From positions 657,656 through 721,655 of the forward strand of contig NZ_LMSO01000001.1 in the NCBI RefSeq assembly GCF_001428435.1: a stretch of DNA of 64,000 bases. The letters are read 5' to 3'. The translations under genes were made by a program, and so were the position numbers. Shown here in pieces: positions 57,119-64,000 of the stretch (the first letter of the stretch is position 1; each line of letters starts with the position of its first letter). The notes below the pieces were generated by a model that was given only the letters and a program-made list of their open reading frames with translations, had not been told where the DNA came from and made no database searches. The stretch is from Arthrobacter sp. Soil782 (lineage in GTDB: Bacteria > Actinomycetota > Actinomycetes > Actinomycetales > Micrococcaceae).

Positions 57119-59296
57119 ATGCTTTCACTTCAGCGTTCTACAGCTGCGCTCACCGGCGTTTTGCTCCTGGCGGCAGGCCTTTCGGCCGGGGTACATCCGG
57201 CAGTGGCACAATCCGTCCAGCCCTCGCCGATTGCAACACAGGAGCCGGCTGTAACCTCACCTGCCGCAACCCAGGAACCGGTGCAGAGCCCGGTACCCCA
57301 GGATGTTTCACTCGCCGAATCCACGACCGGCGAGGTGGTGCCCGTTGAGGCGGTGCCGGCTGAGGTCGCGACTGTGGAGGAAGCGCCGGCCGAGGCCGCG
57401 GACATTCATGAGCTCTTCCCGGACGGGTTTCCCGCCCATCCCGACCACACTTTCGAGGGCCCGTTGGCAAAGGATGGTCGCTCGTTCACTTCCACGACTG
57501 AAGGGGCCGCGATGTCACCCCTCGGTGCGGGCGGAACGCTCTCGCGCGCAGGTGACATCAAGGTGCGGTTGGTGACCGTTGACCTGGCAGACAGCACCGC
57601 TACAGTTCCGCGCGCCACGGCTGAGAACTCGATCGCGGTCTCGAGTACCTACTGGAGGAGCATGTCGAACGGCCGGCTCTCCATGTCGGTCGCCTCACGG
57701 GTGTGGGACCATAAATCGGCCGCCAAGTCCACCGATTCCTATGACCAGATCATGAATAAGGTGACTTCGGAGCTTCGCTGGTCCTACAGCCCATACACGG
57801 CGCTGGTGGTCTTCATTCCAACGCCTTTGAAGGAGGGCTACCTCGGTTACGGCTGGAGCAGCAACGGAACCAGTGGCCGCATTCTGATGCCGCAGGTCAG
57901 CAACTTCACCACGAACGTCGTCACGCACGAGTTTGGGCACGTACTCGGCCTCATGCACTCCGACTCGCTGCAGTGCACGAGCGGCCAACCGGACACTGCA
58001 AGCTTCAGCTCGGGGTGCTCGATCCGGAGCTACGGCGACACGTCCGACCTCATGGGCATCTCCCGTTGGTTCGAAACTCCCGCTATCAGCTCGAGCTTCT
58101 GGGACTACGGTGGATTCGGACGCGGGGACGAAATCCGAAACGCCGGCGTGGCCTCCGGGAGCAAGACCTACACCCTTTACCCCTGGGCCGGTTCGGCCTC
58201 CAACCGGGCAGTCAAGTTCACGGATCCGAGGAGTGGCGAAACCTATTACCTCGAACTGCGTACCCCGGTCGGTTTTGACGCAGGAACCGCCATCCTGGGC
58301 AACCGTGGCGTCAAAATTGTGCAGAGCGGCGGGCTCACCGAAGCTTCATCACTGCTCCTGATGCCCTCAAGCAAGCCTTACTCGGGTTACTACGCAGAGA
58401 ACACCGCGTGGCAGGCCGGCAGCACCTTCATGACGCACGCCGGGACCGCCGTCCGCATCAACTCCGTCTCCAACACTTCGGCTTCGGTCACCATCGACAC
58501 CAACCCCTACCCTGCAGCCACCATCCCCTCCGCTACCTCGGGTGGCCGCACGGACATGAACCGGGACGGCAATCCGGACATCGTTGCACGCGACTCCGCT
58601 GGCCGACTCTGGATGTACCCGAGCACCGCCAGCGGCACTTTCGGGCGGAAGATGCAGATCGGCTCCGGCTGGAACATCATGAACATGATCCTCCTGCCGG
58701 GCGACTTCAGCGGTGACGGCATCCCCGATGTCCTGGCGCGCGACAAAGGGGGCCTGCTCTGGCTCTACGCAGGCACCGGAACCGGCGGAGTCAAGGCGGG
58801 AGTGCAGGTCGGAAGCGGCTGGAGCGGCATGACTGCTCTGGTCACACCGGGGGACTTCAGCGGTGACGGATTCCCTGACCTGCTCGCCCGTTCCGGCGAC
58901 GGCGGACTTCATCTCTACCCCGGAAACGGCAGGGGCGGATGGGGCAGCAAGGCGAAGATAGGTCACGGCTGGAGCGGCATGACTGCGCTCCTGAGCACCG
59001 GAGACTTCAATGGTGACGGTAAGTCAGACCTCTTCGCCCGCGACTCAAGTGGTGCTCTGTACCTGTATCCGGGAAACGGCAGAGGCGGGTTCCTTCCGAA
59101 GTCGCAGCCCGGCCGTGGCTGGAACGGCATGACGGCGTTCGCCGGACCCGGACCATGGGGGTCGGATTCCAACGCTGACCTGCTTGCCCGCAACAGCAAT
59201 GGCGACCTGTTCCTTTACAGCGGTAACGGATCCGGATCCTTCACCGGCGGTCAGAAGATCGGCCAGGGCTGGAACGGGATGTACATCGCGGAGTAG
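57119..59296 (+). CDS. Secreted zinc metalloprotease with C-terminal FG-GAP propeller
   Basis: 725 residues from the ATG at 57119 (AAGGA upstream). The signal peptide ends near AVAQ (residue 33). A Pro/Thr/Glu-rich linker with repeated ATQEP-type motifs runs to about 95. The protease domain (about 120-455) has the metzincin-type zinc motif HEFGHVLGLMH with ligands His270, His274 and His280, catalytic Glu271, and the likely Met-turn DLMGIS. About five FG-GAP blades follow (about 475-725; DMNRDGNPDIVARDSAGRLW and so on). It is probably an extracellular protease that uses the propeller to bind its target or the cell surface. Confidence 0.88.
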   Translation: MLSLQRSTAALTGVLLLAAGLSAGVHPAVAQSVQPSPIATQEPAVTSPAATQEPVQSPVPQDVSLAESTTGEVVPVEAVPAEVATVEEAPAEAADIHELFPDGFPAHPDHTFEGPLAKDGRSFTSTTEGAAMSPLGAGGTLSRAGDIKVRLVTVDLADSTATVPRATAENSIAVSSTYWRSMSNGRLSMSVASRVWDHKSAAKSTDSYDQIMNKVTSELRWSYSPYTALVVFIPTPLKEGYLGYGWSSNGTSGRILMPQVSNFTTNVVTHEFGHVLGLMHSDSLQCTSGQPDTASFSSGCSIRSYGDTSDLMGISRWFETPAISSSFWDYGGFGRGDEIRNAGVASGSKTYTLYPWAGSASNRAVKFTDPRSGETYYLELRTPVGFDAGTAILGNRGVKIVQSGGLTEASSLLLMPSSKPYSGYYAENTAWQAGSTFMTHAGTAVRINSVSNTSASVTIDTNPYPAATIPSATSGGRTDMNRDGNPDIVARDSAGRLWMYPSTASGTFGRKMQIGSGWNIMNMILLPGDFSGDGIPDVLARDKGGLLWLYAGTGTGGVKAGVQVGSGWSGMTALVTPGDFSGDGFPDLLARSGDGGLHLYPGNGRGGWGSKAKIGHGWSGMTALLSTGDFNGDGKSDLFARDSSGALYLYPGNGRGGFLPKSQPGRGWNGMTAFAGPGPWGSDSNADLLARNSNGDLFLYSGNGSGSFTGGQKIGQGWNGMYIAE

Positions 59297-59316
59297 GCAG
59301 ACCGCATCACGGTGAA

Positions 59317-59355
59317 AGGCCGCCGGTGTCGCTTTGACAGCGATACCGGCGGCCT
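59317..59355. terminator. Hairpin between the metalloprotease and the CDGSH gene
   Basis: 17-bp arms (59317-59333 and 59339-59355) with one mismatch and a 5-nt loop, in the 71-bp gap between the two convergent genes. It probably ends both transcripts. Confidence 0.72.
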
Positions 59356-59367
59356 CTGCGTTGAGAC

Positions 59368-59637
59368 CTACTGCCGGTCATCCGGAAGGCCCTTCGGGTC
59401 CGGCAGATCCGGCTCAGTGCGGAAGTTGATGAGCTTATGCGTCCCGTCGCAATAAGGCTTGATTGTCGAGGCTCCGCAGCGGCATAGCGCCACAGTCTTA
59501 CGACGACGAGGCACCGGTTCGCCCGCGGGAGTGACGATGGGCACTTCTCCCCTTACGAGCAGAGGCCCGTCGGGGCAGGCAACAATACTGACGTCGTCGT
59601 TCCGTGATGATCCCGGTGATGCGGATGATCCAGTCAT
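59368..59637 (-). CDS. CDGSH iron-sulfur domain protein
   Basis: 89 residues from the ATG at 59637 with AGGGAG upstream. The 2Fe-2S motif is complete: ALCRCGASTIKPYCDGTHKL, with three Cys and one His as ligands. The upstream part (GPLLVRGEVPIVTPAGEPVP) is the typical beta-strand region of bacterial members. It is a small soluble redox or Fe-S protein; the partner is unknown. In many Actinobacteria it lies next to an iron-containing redox enzyme, which is not seen here. Confidence 0.9.
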   Translation of the reverse strand: MTGSSASPGSSRNDDVSIVACPDGPLLVRGEVPIVTPAGEPVPRRRKTVALCRCGASTIKPYCDGTHKLINFRTEPDLPDPKGLPDDRQ

Positions 59638-59766
59638 GAGTCTCCCTGGTTGCACTTGTAGCCCTAGCCGACTCCTGCCCAGGATACTAAGCTGGCTGTC
59701 CACGTAGATCCCAGCGAGCTTGGCGGTTTGAACGAGAGTTTTCGTTGCGGTCTTGTGATCATATGC

Positions 59767-59778
59767 TAAGCATGCTTA
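59767..59778. promoter_or_regulatory. Palindrome TAAGCATGCTTA upstream of the holin-X operon
   Basis: A 12-bp perfect palindrome in an AT-rich stretch 59-70 bp before the first gene at 59837. It is a candidate operator; the MarR gene at 61742 lies on the far side of the operon and could be its regulator, but that is inference. Confidence 0.4.
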
Positions 59779-59836
59779 TTGTGTAGATGCGACGGCTTAC
59801 CTTCCAGAAGTCCTCCACATCAATAAAGGAGTCATT

Positions 59837-60601
59837 ATGAGCACACAGAACTGGTCAGAAGACCCGCTGGTTACTTCAACGCCGGGCGCGCCGAGCACCT
59901 CGTCCTCCGGACAGTCCACTAAGTCTGCTGCAAAGGATGAAGCCAAGGATGTAGGGCGGCAGGGCGCAGACGCAGCCAAGGGCGTCGCACAGACCGCGGG
60001 GTCAGAAGCGAAGAACGTGGCACACGAGGCCGGCGCCCAGGCCAGGAACCTTGTCGGCGAGCTTGGCTCCGACCTGAAGAGCCAGGCCGGAACCCAGCAG
60101 CAGCGCGTCACCGACGGTCTGCGTTCCCTTAGCGATGAGCTGAATTCCATGGCGCAGAACTCCGAGAGCGGCACCGCCCAGCATCTCGTGCAGCAGGCAG
60201 CGCAGCGAACCGGCAGCGCTGCTTCGTGGCTCGAGGGACGCGATCCGGGATCACTGCTAGACGAAGTTACCGGGTTTGCCCGCCGTCGGCCCGGTGCGTT
60301 CCTGATGGTCGCAGCCGGGGCAGGCCTCCTCGCGGGACGCCTCGCGCGCGGCCTTCAAGGCGGATCCGATTCGAGCGGCTCGCCCTCGACCGGCAGCCCC
60401 GCCGGATCGGCAACAGGCGGCCAGCACGTCGCTACCTACCCGCCGGTGCCTGACGAGTACGGGACCGACCAGCCGGCCTATGGCGCCGGCATCGACACAC
60501 CGCCGGTGGCCCCGCCAACCACCACGCCTACCGTCACCCCAACCACTCCGCTTAGCCAGCCCGGAGTGACCGGCACTGAATCAGGGAGGGACTTCCGCTA
60601 A
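59837..60601 (+). CDS. Ala/Gly/Ser-rich protein with one transmembrane helix
   Basis: 254 residues from the ATG at 59837 with a strong AGGAG site. The N-terminal half is a long Ala/Lys/Glu helix-forming repeat (SAAKDEAKDVGRQGADAAKG), followed by a single hydrophobic segment (FLMVAAGAGLLAGRLARGLQ) near residue 155 and a Gly/Ser/Pro/Thr-rich tail. This layout recurs in actinobacterial loci with holin-X and DUF3618 proteins. The function is unknown; an envelope or stress role is likely. It ends in TAATG, sharing one base with the next start. Confidence 0.68.
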   Translation: MSTQNWSEDPLVTSTPGAPSTSSSGQSTKSAAKDEAKDVGRQGADAAKGVAQTAGSEAKNVAHEAGAQARNLVGELGSDLKSQAGTQQQRVTDGLRSLSDELNSMAQNSESGTAQHLVQQAAQRTGSAASWLEGRDPGSLLDEVTGFARRRPGAFLMVAAGAGLLAGRLARGLQGGSDSSGSPSTGSPAGSATGGQHVATYPPVPDEYGTDQPAYGAGIDTPPVAPPTTTPTVTPTTPLSQPGVTGTESGRDFR

Positions 60602-61059
60602 TGACCGAGCCACACCTCCACGGATCACATGCGGCGCAACCGCCGCCGCCGCCGAGCCCGGATAATGACCAGGGTTCGAATGCCTCTTTGGGGCAGCTGC
60701 TCAGTGAGGTCACCAGTGACCTGTCGACGCTGATGCGCCAGGAACTCGAGCTCGCAAAAGCTGAACTGCGTGAGTCAGGAACGCGCGCGGGCAAGGGCGC
60801 TGGGATGTTCGGCGGCGCCGCAGTCGCTGGGCACTTCGTGCTTCTTTTTCTCTCCCTCGCTCTGATGTGGGGCCTCGCCGAGTGGATCGAGAGCCTTGGG
60901 TGGGCCTCGGTGATTGTTGCCGTGATCTGGGGCATCATCGCTGCAGTCCTCGCCCTAAAGGGGAAGAAGGAAATGAAGTCGATCAAGGGCATGCCGCAGA
61001 CCGCTGAGACAGCCAAGGAAATTCCGCCTACGTTGAAACCAGGAGAGCACACGCCATGA
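60601..61059 (+). CDS. Phage holin family protein (holin-X type)
   Basis: 152 residues. A Pro-rich N-terminus, an amphipathic helix (LSTLMRQELELAKAELRESG) typical of the actinobacterial holin superfamily III, and two helices (FVLLFLSLALMWGLAEWI; ASVIVAVIWGIIAAVLALKG). Despite the name these chromosomal proteins are not linked to phage genes and usually sit with DUF3618 proteins, as here. The stop overlaps the next start (ATGA). Confidence 0.88.
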   Translation: MTEPHLHGSHAAQPPPPPSPDNDQGSNASLGQLLSEVTSDLSTLMRQELELAKAELRESGTRAGKGAGMFGGAAVAGHFVLLFLSLALMWGLAEWIESLGWASVIVAVIWGIIAAVLALKGKKEMKSIKGMPQTAETAKEIPPTLKPGEHTP

Positions 61060-61676
61060 ACCAGACACCTGATGAAATCCGTGCGGACATCGAACGCACC
61101 CGCCGCGAACTGGGCACTGATGTTGACGCCGTCGCGGACAAGGTAAGTCCGTCGAACATTGCCCACCGGCAGACCGACAAGGTCAAGAGCGCGCTTGGCA
61201 ACGTCAAGAACAGCGTGATGGGCTCAGCCCATGATGCCTCGCACTCTGCCAAAGGCAGTGCACACGGCGCTTCACAGTCAATGAAGGACTCGGCACACCA
61301 GGCAGGTGACGCGCTTCATGACGCACCGCAGCGCGTCACCTCGAAGGCGCAGGGAAACCCTCTCGCCGCGGGCTTGATCGCCTTCGGAGCCGGCCTCCTT
61401 GCCTCCTCGCTCATTCCGGCGAGCCAGAAGGAGAAGGAAGCCGCCCAGGCTGTAAAGGAAAAGGCACAGCCTCTCGTCTCCGAAGTGACAGATGCCGCCA
61501 AGCAGGTAGCCGAAGATATGAAGGAGCCGGCACAGCAGGCCATGGACTCGGTCAAGCAGACCGCCACGGAATCAGCCAATACAGTCAAGGAAGAAGGCAC
61601 GAGTGCTGCCTCGGACGTCAAGGACCGGGCTCAGGATGCCAAGTCCAACGTTCAGAGCAGCTCGAACACGCCGTAA
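61056..61676 (+). CDS. DUF3618 domain protein
   Basis: 206 residues. The N-terminus TPDEIRADIERTRRELGTDV is the DUF3618 signature. A low-complexity Ala/Ser/His/Lys region and a membrane segment (PLAAGLIAFGAGLLASSLIP) follow, then a long Ala/Lys/Glu helix (DAAKQVAEDMKEPAQQAMDS) like late-embryogenesis-abundant repeats. It is likely an envelope-associated stress protein. The operon ends at a strong hairpin. Confidence 0.85.
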   Translation: MNQTPDEIRADIERTRRELGTDVDAVADKVSPSNIAHRQTDKVKSALGNVKNSVMGSAHDASHSAKGSAHGASQSMKDSAHQAGDALHDAPQRVTSKAQGNPLAAGLIAFGAGLLASSLIPASQKEKEAAQAVKEKAQPLVSEVTDAAKQVAEDMKEPAQQAMDSVKQTATESANTVKEEGTSAASDVKDRAQDAKSNVQSSSNTP

Positions 61677-61685
61677 CTCCTGAAA

Positions 61686-61734
61686 AACAAACCGCTGGCG
61701 CTGTACGGATTCCGTACAGCGCCAGCGGTTTGTT
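61686..61734. terminator. 24-bp perfect hairpin between the DUF3618 operon and marR
   Basis: Arms at 61686-61709 and 61711-61734 are fully complementary, with a 1-nt centre. The element fills the gap between two convergent genes and can end transcription from both sides. Confidence 0.8.
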
Positions 61735-61741
61735 GCCTTGT

Positions 61742-62200
61742 TCAGCTGTTTTGGCCTGCCTGATCCACGCCGTTTCGAGGGAAACGGGCAGGAAGCAGAT
61801 CCTCGATGACCTTCATCAACAGCCGGCGCAGTTCGGGAGACGCACGCTGCAGGTCGAGCGCGAATTCCCGCTCGTGACGCTCCGCCTCGGAGAGCAGCGA
61901 TCTGCCAGGCTGGGTAAGGCTGACGACGAAGGTTCGGCGATCGCTTTCACTGCTGTGGCGGTGAACCAAACCCTGCTGCTCGAGGCGTGCCAGTGTTCGG
62001 CCGACGGTCTGCGCGGTGACGTGAAGATGGTCAGCCAGCTCAACCTGAGACAGCGGGCCGTGAGCCTCGACGGTGCGCAGCGTAATGAAGGCGGCATGCG
62101 TAATTCCTAGCGCGTGAAGACGCTCGTTCCAGGCATTCTCGGTCAGGCGGGCAGCGGTGGTGAGCATTCGTTCCGTCGTCCAATGGTCCGTGTCCGGCAT
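61742..62200 (-). CDS. MarR family transcriptional regulator
   Basis: 152 residues. A winged helix-turn-helix (VELADHLHVTAQTVGRTLAR; LVHRHSSESDRRTFVVSLTQ). The N-terminal TTERMLTTAARLTENAWNER closely matches the paralogue at 53913. A GATTA-N9-TAATC inverted repeat lies just upstream. It is convergent with the holin-X/DUF3618 operon. The target and ligand are unknown. Confidence 0.9.
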   Translation of the reverse strand: MPDTDHWTTERMLTTAARLTENAWNERLHALGITHAAFITLRTVEAHGPLSQVELADHLHVTAQTVGRTLARLEQQGLVHRHSSESDRRTFVVSLTQPGRSLLSEAERHEREFALDLQRASPELRRLLMKVIEDLLPARFPRNGVDQAGQNS

Positions 62201-62225
62201 CTCCGCCTCTTCTCATCTGGGTCCG

Positions 62226-62244
62226 GATTAAGGAATTCGTAATC
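62226..62244. promoter_or_regulatory. Candidate MarR operator (GATTA-N9-TAATC)
   Basis: A 5-bp inverted repeat with a 9-nt spacer, 26-44 bp before the MarR start at 62200. It is likely an autoregulatory site. Confidence 0.4.
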
Positions 62245-62342
62245 AGTGGACCCGTGGATGACTTCTTCCTGCCAGGCCGGTGCAGAATCAACATACCGCG
62301 GCGGAAAGGGTATGTGGCGGAAGGTGCCTACGACGGAACAAG

Positions 62343-62415
62343 TGGAGCTTAGGGGAATCGAACCCCTGACCTTTTCATTGCGAACGAAACGCTCTACCAA
62401 CTGAGCTAAAGCCCC
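62343..62415 (-). tRNA. tRNA-Ala (anticodon CGC)
   Basis: 73 nt with a full cloverleaf: acceptor GGGGCTT/AAGCTCC including the G3-U70 pair that marks alanine tRNAs, D arm GCTCAGTTGGTAGAGC, anticodon loop TTCGCAA with anticodon CGC, and TpsiC arm with GGTTCGATTCC. Discriminator A73. The 3' CCA is not encoded. The tRNA is transcribed away from the DHA2 exporter gene that starts at 62485. Confidence 0.95.
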
Positions 62416-62484
62416 GGAGCAACCAAGATACCCCAGCATGCGGGACAAGAACCAACTGTCAGCGCCCGACTGTACCCTCGAATC

Positions 62485-63951
62485 ATGCAATCCTCCGCTC
62501 CGGAGATCCGGGCCTGGCCGGCGCTATGGTCGCTCGTTATCGGGTTCTTCATGATCCTCGTTGACTCGACCATCGTCTCTGTTGCCACGCCCGCCATCAT
62601 GGAGGGTCTGCAGGCAGACATAGACAGCGCCATCTGGGTCACGAGCGCCTATCTCCTCGCCTACGCTGTGCCGCTGCTGGTCACGGGACGGCTGGGTGAC
62701 AGGTTCGGGCCCCGCCGGATCTACCTCGCCGGCCTGGCCGTCTTCACTGCTTCGAGCGCCATGTGCGGCTTCGCCGGGAGCATCGAACTACTTATCCTCG
62801 CCCGCGTTTTCCAGGGGCTGGGTGCGGCCCTCATGACCCCGCAGACAATGTCCGTCATCACCCGCATCTTCCCTCCGGACCGACGGGGCTCAGCCATGGG
62901 TCTCTGGGGCTCCGTGGCGGGCATCGCCACTCTTGCCGGCCCCATTCTGGGCGGCGTCCTTGTTGACACGCTCGGCTGGGAATGGATCTTCTTCGTCAAC
63001 CTGCCTGTCGGCGTCATCGGATTCTTCCTGGCCTACCGCCTGGTTCCAAACCTGACCACCACAAACCACTCCTTTGACCTCCTCGGCGTGGTTCTCAGTG
63101 CAGCAGGAATGTTCTGCCTGGTGTTCGGTCTTCAGGAGGGTCAGACCTACAACTGGGGTCCTATTGCCGGTCCCATTTCAGTGTGGTCCCTCATCATCAC
63201 CGGTGCCGTGCTTTTCACTGCCTTCCTGGTATGGCAGCGCTACAACCGCAAAGAACCGCTGGTGCCGCTCAAGCTTTTCCGCGACCGCAACTTCTCGCTC
63301 GCCAATACGGCAATCTCAGCCATGGGTTTCACCATCACAACCATGAGCCTGCCGCTCATGCTCTATGCGCAGAACGTTCGCAACCTCTCACCCACGCAGG
63401 CTGCGATGCTGCTGGCCCCCATGGCGATCATCTCCGGTGCGCTGGCTCCTTTCATCGGAAAGCTCGTCCAACGCGGAAACCCCAAGTACATGGCCATTTT
63501 CGGCTTCACCGGCATGGCAGTTGCATTGTTCTGGCTCGCGTCACTGCTCACACCGACCACCCCCATCTGGCTGCTGTTGCTGCCGCTCGCGCTGATCGGC
63601 CTGGCAAGCGCAGGCATCTGGGCTCCGGTCTCGCTGACAGCCACACGCAATCTCCCGCCGTCGCTCGCCGGCGCCGGATCCGGTGTCTACAACACCACGC
63701 GTCAGGTGGGAGCCGTGATTGGAAGCGCGGGCATCGCGGCCATCATGCAGGCACGCCTGGCGGCAAACGGCGCCGTGGGCACACCGGCGCGGTCTGCGGA
63801 ATATGCGGCAGCCATGGGTGAGTCGCTGCTTCTGCCTGGAACCGTCGTCGTCATCGGTTTGATCGCAGCGCTCTTCTTCGCCCGTCCGGAACAAAACCAC
63901 CTATGGAGCGCTGACGTCGAACCGACGATGCAAACTTCCAAACAGCGGTAG
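62485..63951 (+). CDS. DHA2 family MFS drug exporter (14 helices)
   Basis: 488 residues. The DHA2 hallmarks are clear: ILVDSTIVSVATPAIMEGLQ (motif D1), GRLGDRFGPRRIYLAGLAVF (motif A), and GPILGGVLVDTLGWEWIFFV (motif C). 14 helices are predicted. It pumps drugs or toxic compounds out with protons. The ATG at 62485 starts about 70 bp after the tRNA-Ala on the other strand. Confidence 0.92.
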   Translation: MQSSAPEIRAWPALWSLVIGFFMILVDSTIVSVATPAIMEGLQADIDSAIWVTSAYLLAYAVPLLVTGRLGDRFGPRRIYLAGLAVFTASSAMCGFAGSIELLILARVFQGLGAALMTPQTMSVITRIFPPDRRGSAMGLWGSVAGIATLAGPILGGVLVDTLGWEWIFFVNLPVGVIGFFLAYRLVPNLTTTNHSFDLLGVVLSAAGMFCLVFGLQEGQTYNWGPIAGPISVWSLIITGAVLFTAFLVWQRYNRKEPLVPLKLFRDRNFSLANTAISAMGFTITTMSLPLMLYAQNVRNLSPTQAAMLLAPMAIISGALAPFIGKLVQRGNPKYMAIFGFTGMAVALFWLASLLTPTTPIWLLLLPLALIGLASAGIWAPVSLTATRNLPPSLAGAGSGVYNTTRQVGAVIGSAGIAAIMQARLAANGAVGTPARSAEYAAAMGESLLLPGTVVVIGLIAALFFARPEQNHLWSADVEPTMQTSKQR

Positions 63952-63983
63952 TTGCTTTCCGTAACCACCGATAGGCTCAAGGG

Positions 63984-64000
63984 ATGGCAGAAGAATTCGC
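63984..64000 (+). CDS. Start of an unidentified gene (partial)
   Basis: An ATG at 63984 begins MAEEF and runs off the window. TAGGCT 6 nt upstream could be the -10 of a leaderless transcript; AAGGG is directly before the ATG. The family cannot be judged from five codons. Confidence 0.4.

Noticed and set aside
60601-61059. Prophage suggested by a holin-family gene
   Set aside because: No other phage genes are nearby. The protein is the chromosomal actinobacterial holin-X type and is coupled to a DUF3618 gene.

Overview
The window looks like chromosomal DNA from a high-GC actinobacterium of the Micrococcaceae, most likely Arthrobacter or a close relative. That is an inference from family content: MT0933-type antitoxin, Rv2629-like baeRF2 protein, holin-X plus DUF3618 operon, DUF6297 ABC permease, mycothiol-type DinB protein, SigK, and many GC-rich hairpins at gene ends. 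Several genes appear to be leaderless, with a -10-like hexamer 6-8 nt before the start codon. I see no rRNA, prophage, insertion sequence or CRISPR array. One tRNA is present, tRNA-Ala(CGC), at 62343-62415.

Layout. 1-1758: a FAD-linked oxidase N-terminal part that looks broken at the window edge, divergent from a GntR/FCD regulator. 1853-6134: PhoD-like phosphatase, a lipoprotein flanked by two copies of a periodic GATAG/CTATC repeat, and a lipase maturation factor. 6254-10020: a heterodimeric ABC exporter. 10149-15800: a secreted FG-GAP protein, small membrane and acidic proteins, a DUF6297 ABC pair and an MFS drug exporter. 15815-18742: VOC protein, RNase Z, 2OG-Fe(II) oxygenase and an AlkD-like protein. 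18746-23450: two-component system with a NatAB-like ABC exporter and an MT0933 antitoxin. 23568-25042: SigK-like sigma factor with a GAF protein. 25313-31044: long-form GAPDH, PRC-like protein, OFA-type MFS with its 36-residue small subunit, MalQ. 31145-35768: two tandem secreted FG-GAP paralogues. 35980-40099: acyl-CoA dehydrogenase, thioesterase, PutP. 40209-48158: DinB2-type polymerase IV, aldo-keto reductase, PNPOx-family oxidase, PAP2 phosphatase, baeRF2 protein with an in-frame amber, phosphoribosyltransferase, MBL hydrolase, AlkB, DinB-superfamily protein. 48266-53815: a LacI-controlled sugar operon (Gfo/Idh oxidoreductase, DUF993, TIM-barrel isomerase) with its regulator and glycerate kinase. 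53913-56397: MarR, and a FadR-type regulator divergent from an L-lactate dehydrogenase. 56527-59637: small membrane protein, FG-GAP metalloprotease, CDGSH protein. 59837-62200: envelope/stress operon and MarR. 62485-64000: DHA2 exporter and the start of another gene.

The most unusual features are these. (1) Four secreted FG-GAP propeller proteins lie in 64 kb; three of them have 7-bp motifs repeated every 11 bp upstream, the geometry of an OmpR/PhoB-family operator. (2) A translation-factor-like baeRF2 gene is split by a single in-frame TAG. (3) Repeats of GATAG/CTATC with exact 15/19-bp spacing flank a lipoprotein gene. (4) A Pol IV carries Ile at the steric-gate position. (5) A Gfo/Idh-DUF993-isomerase operon has a textbook promoter and LacI operator but no transporter next to it.
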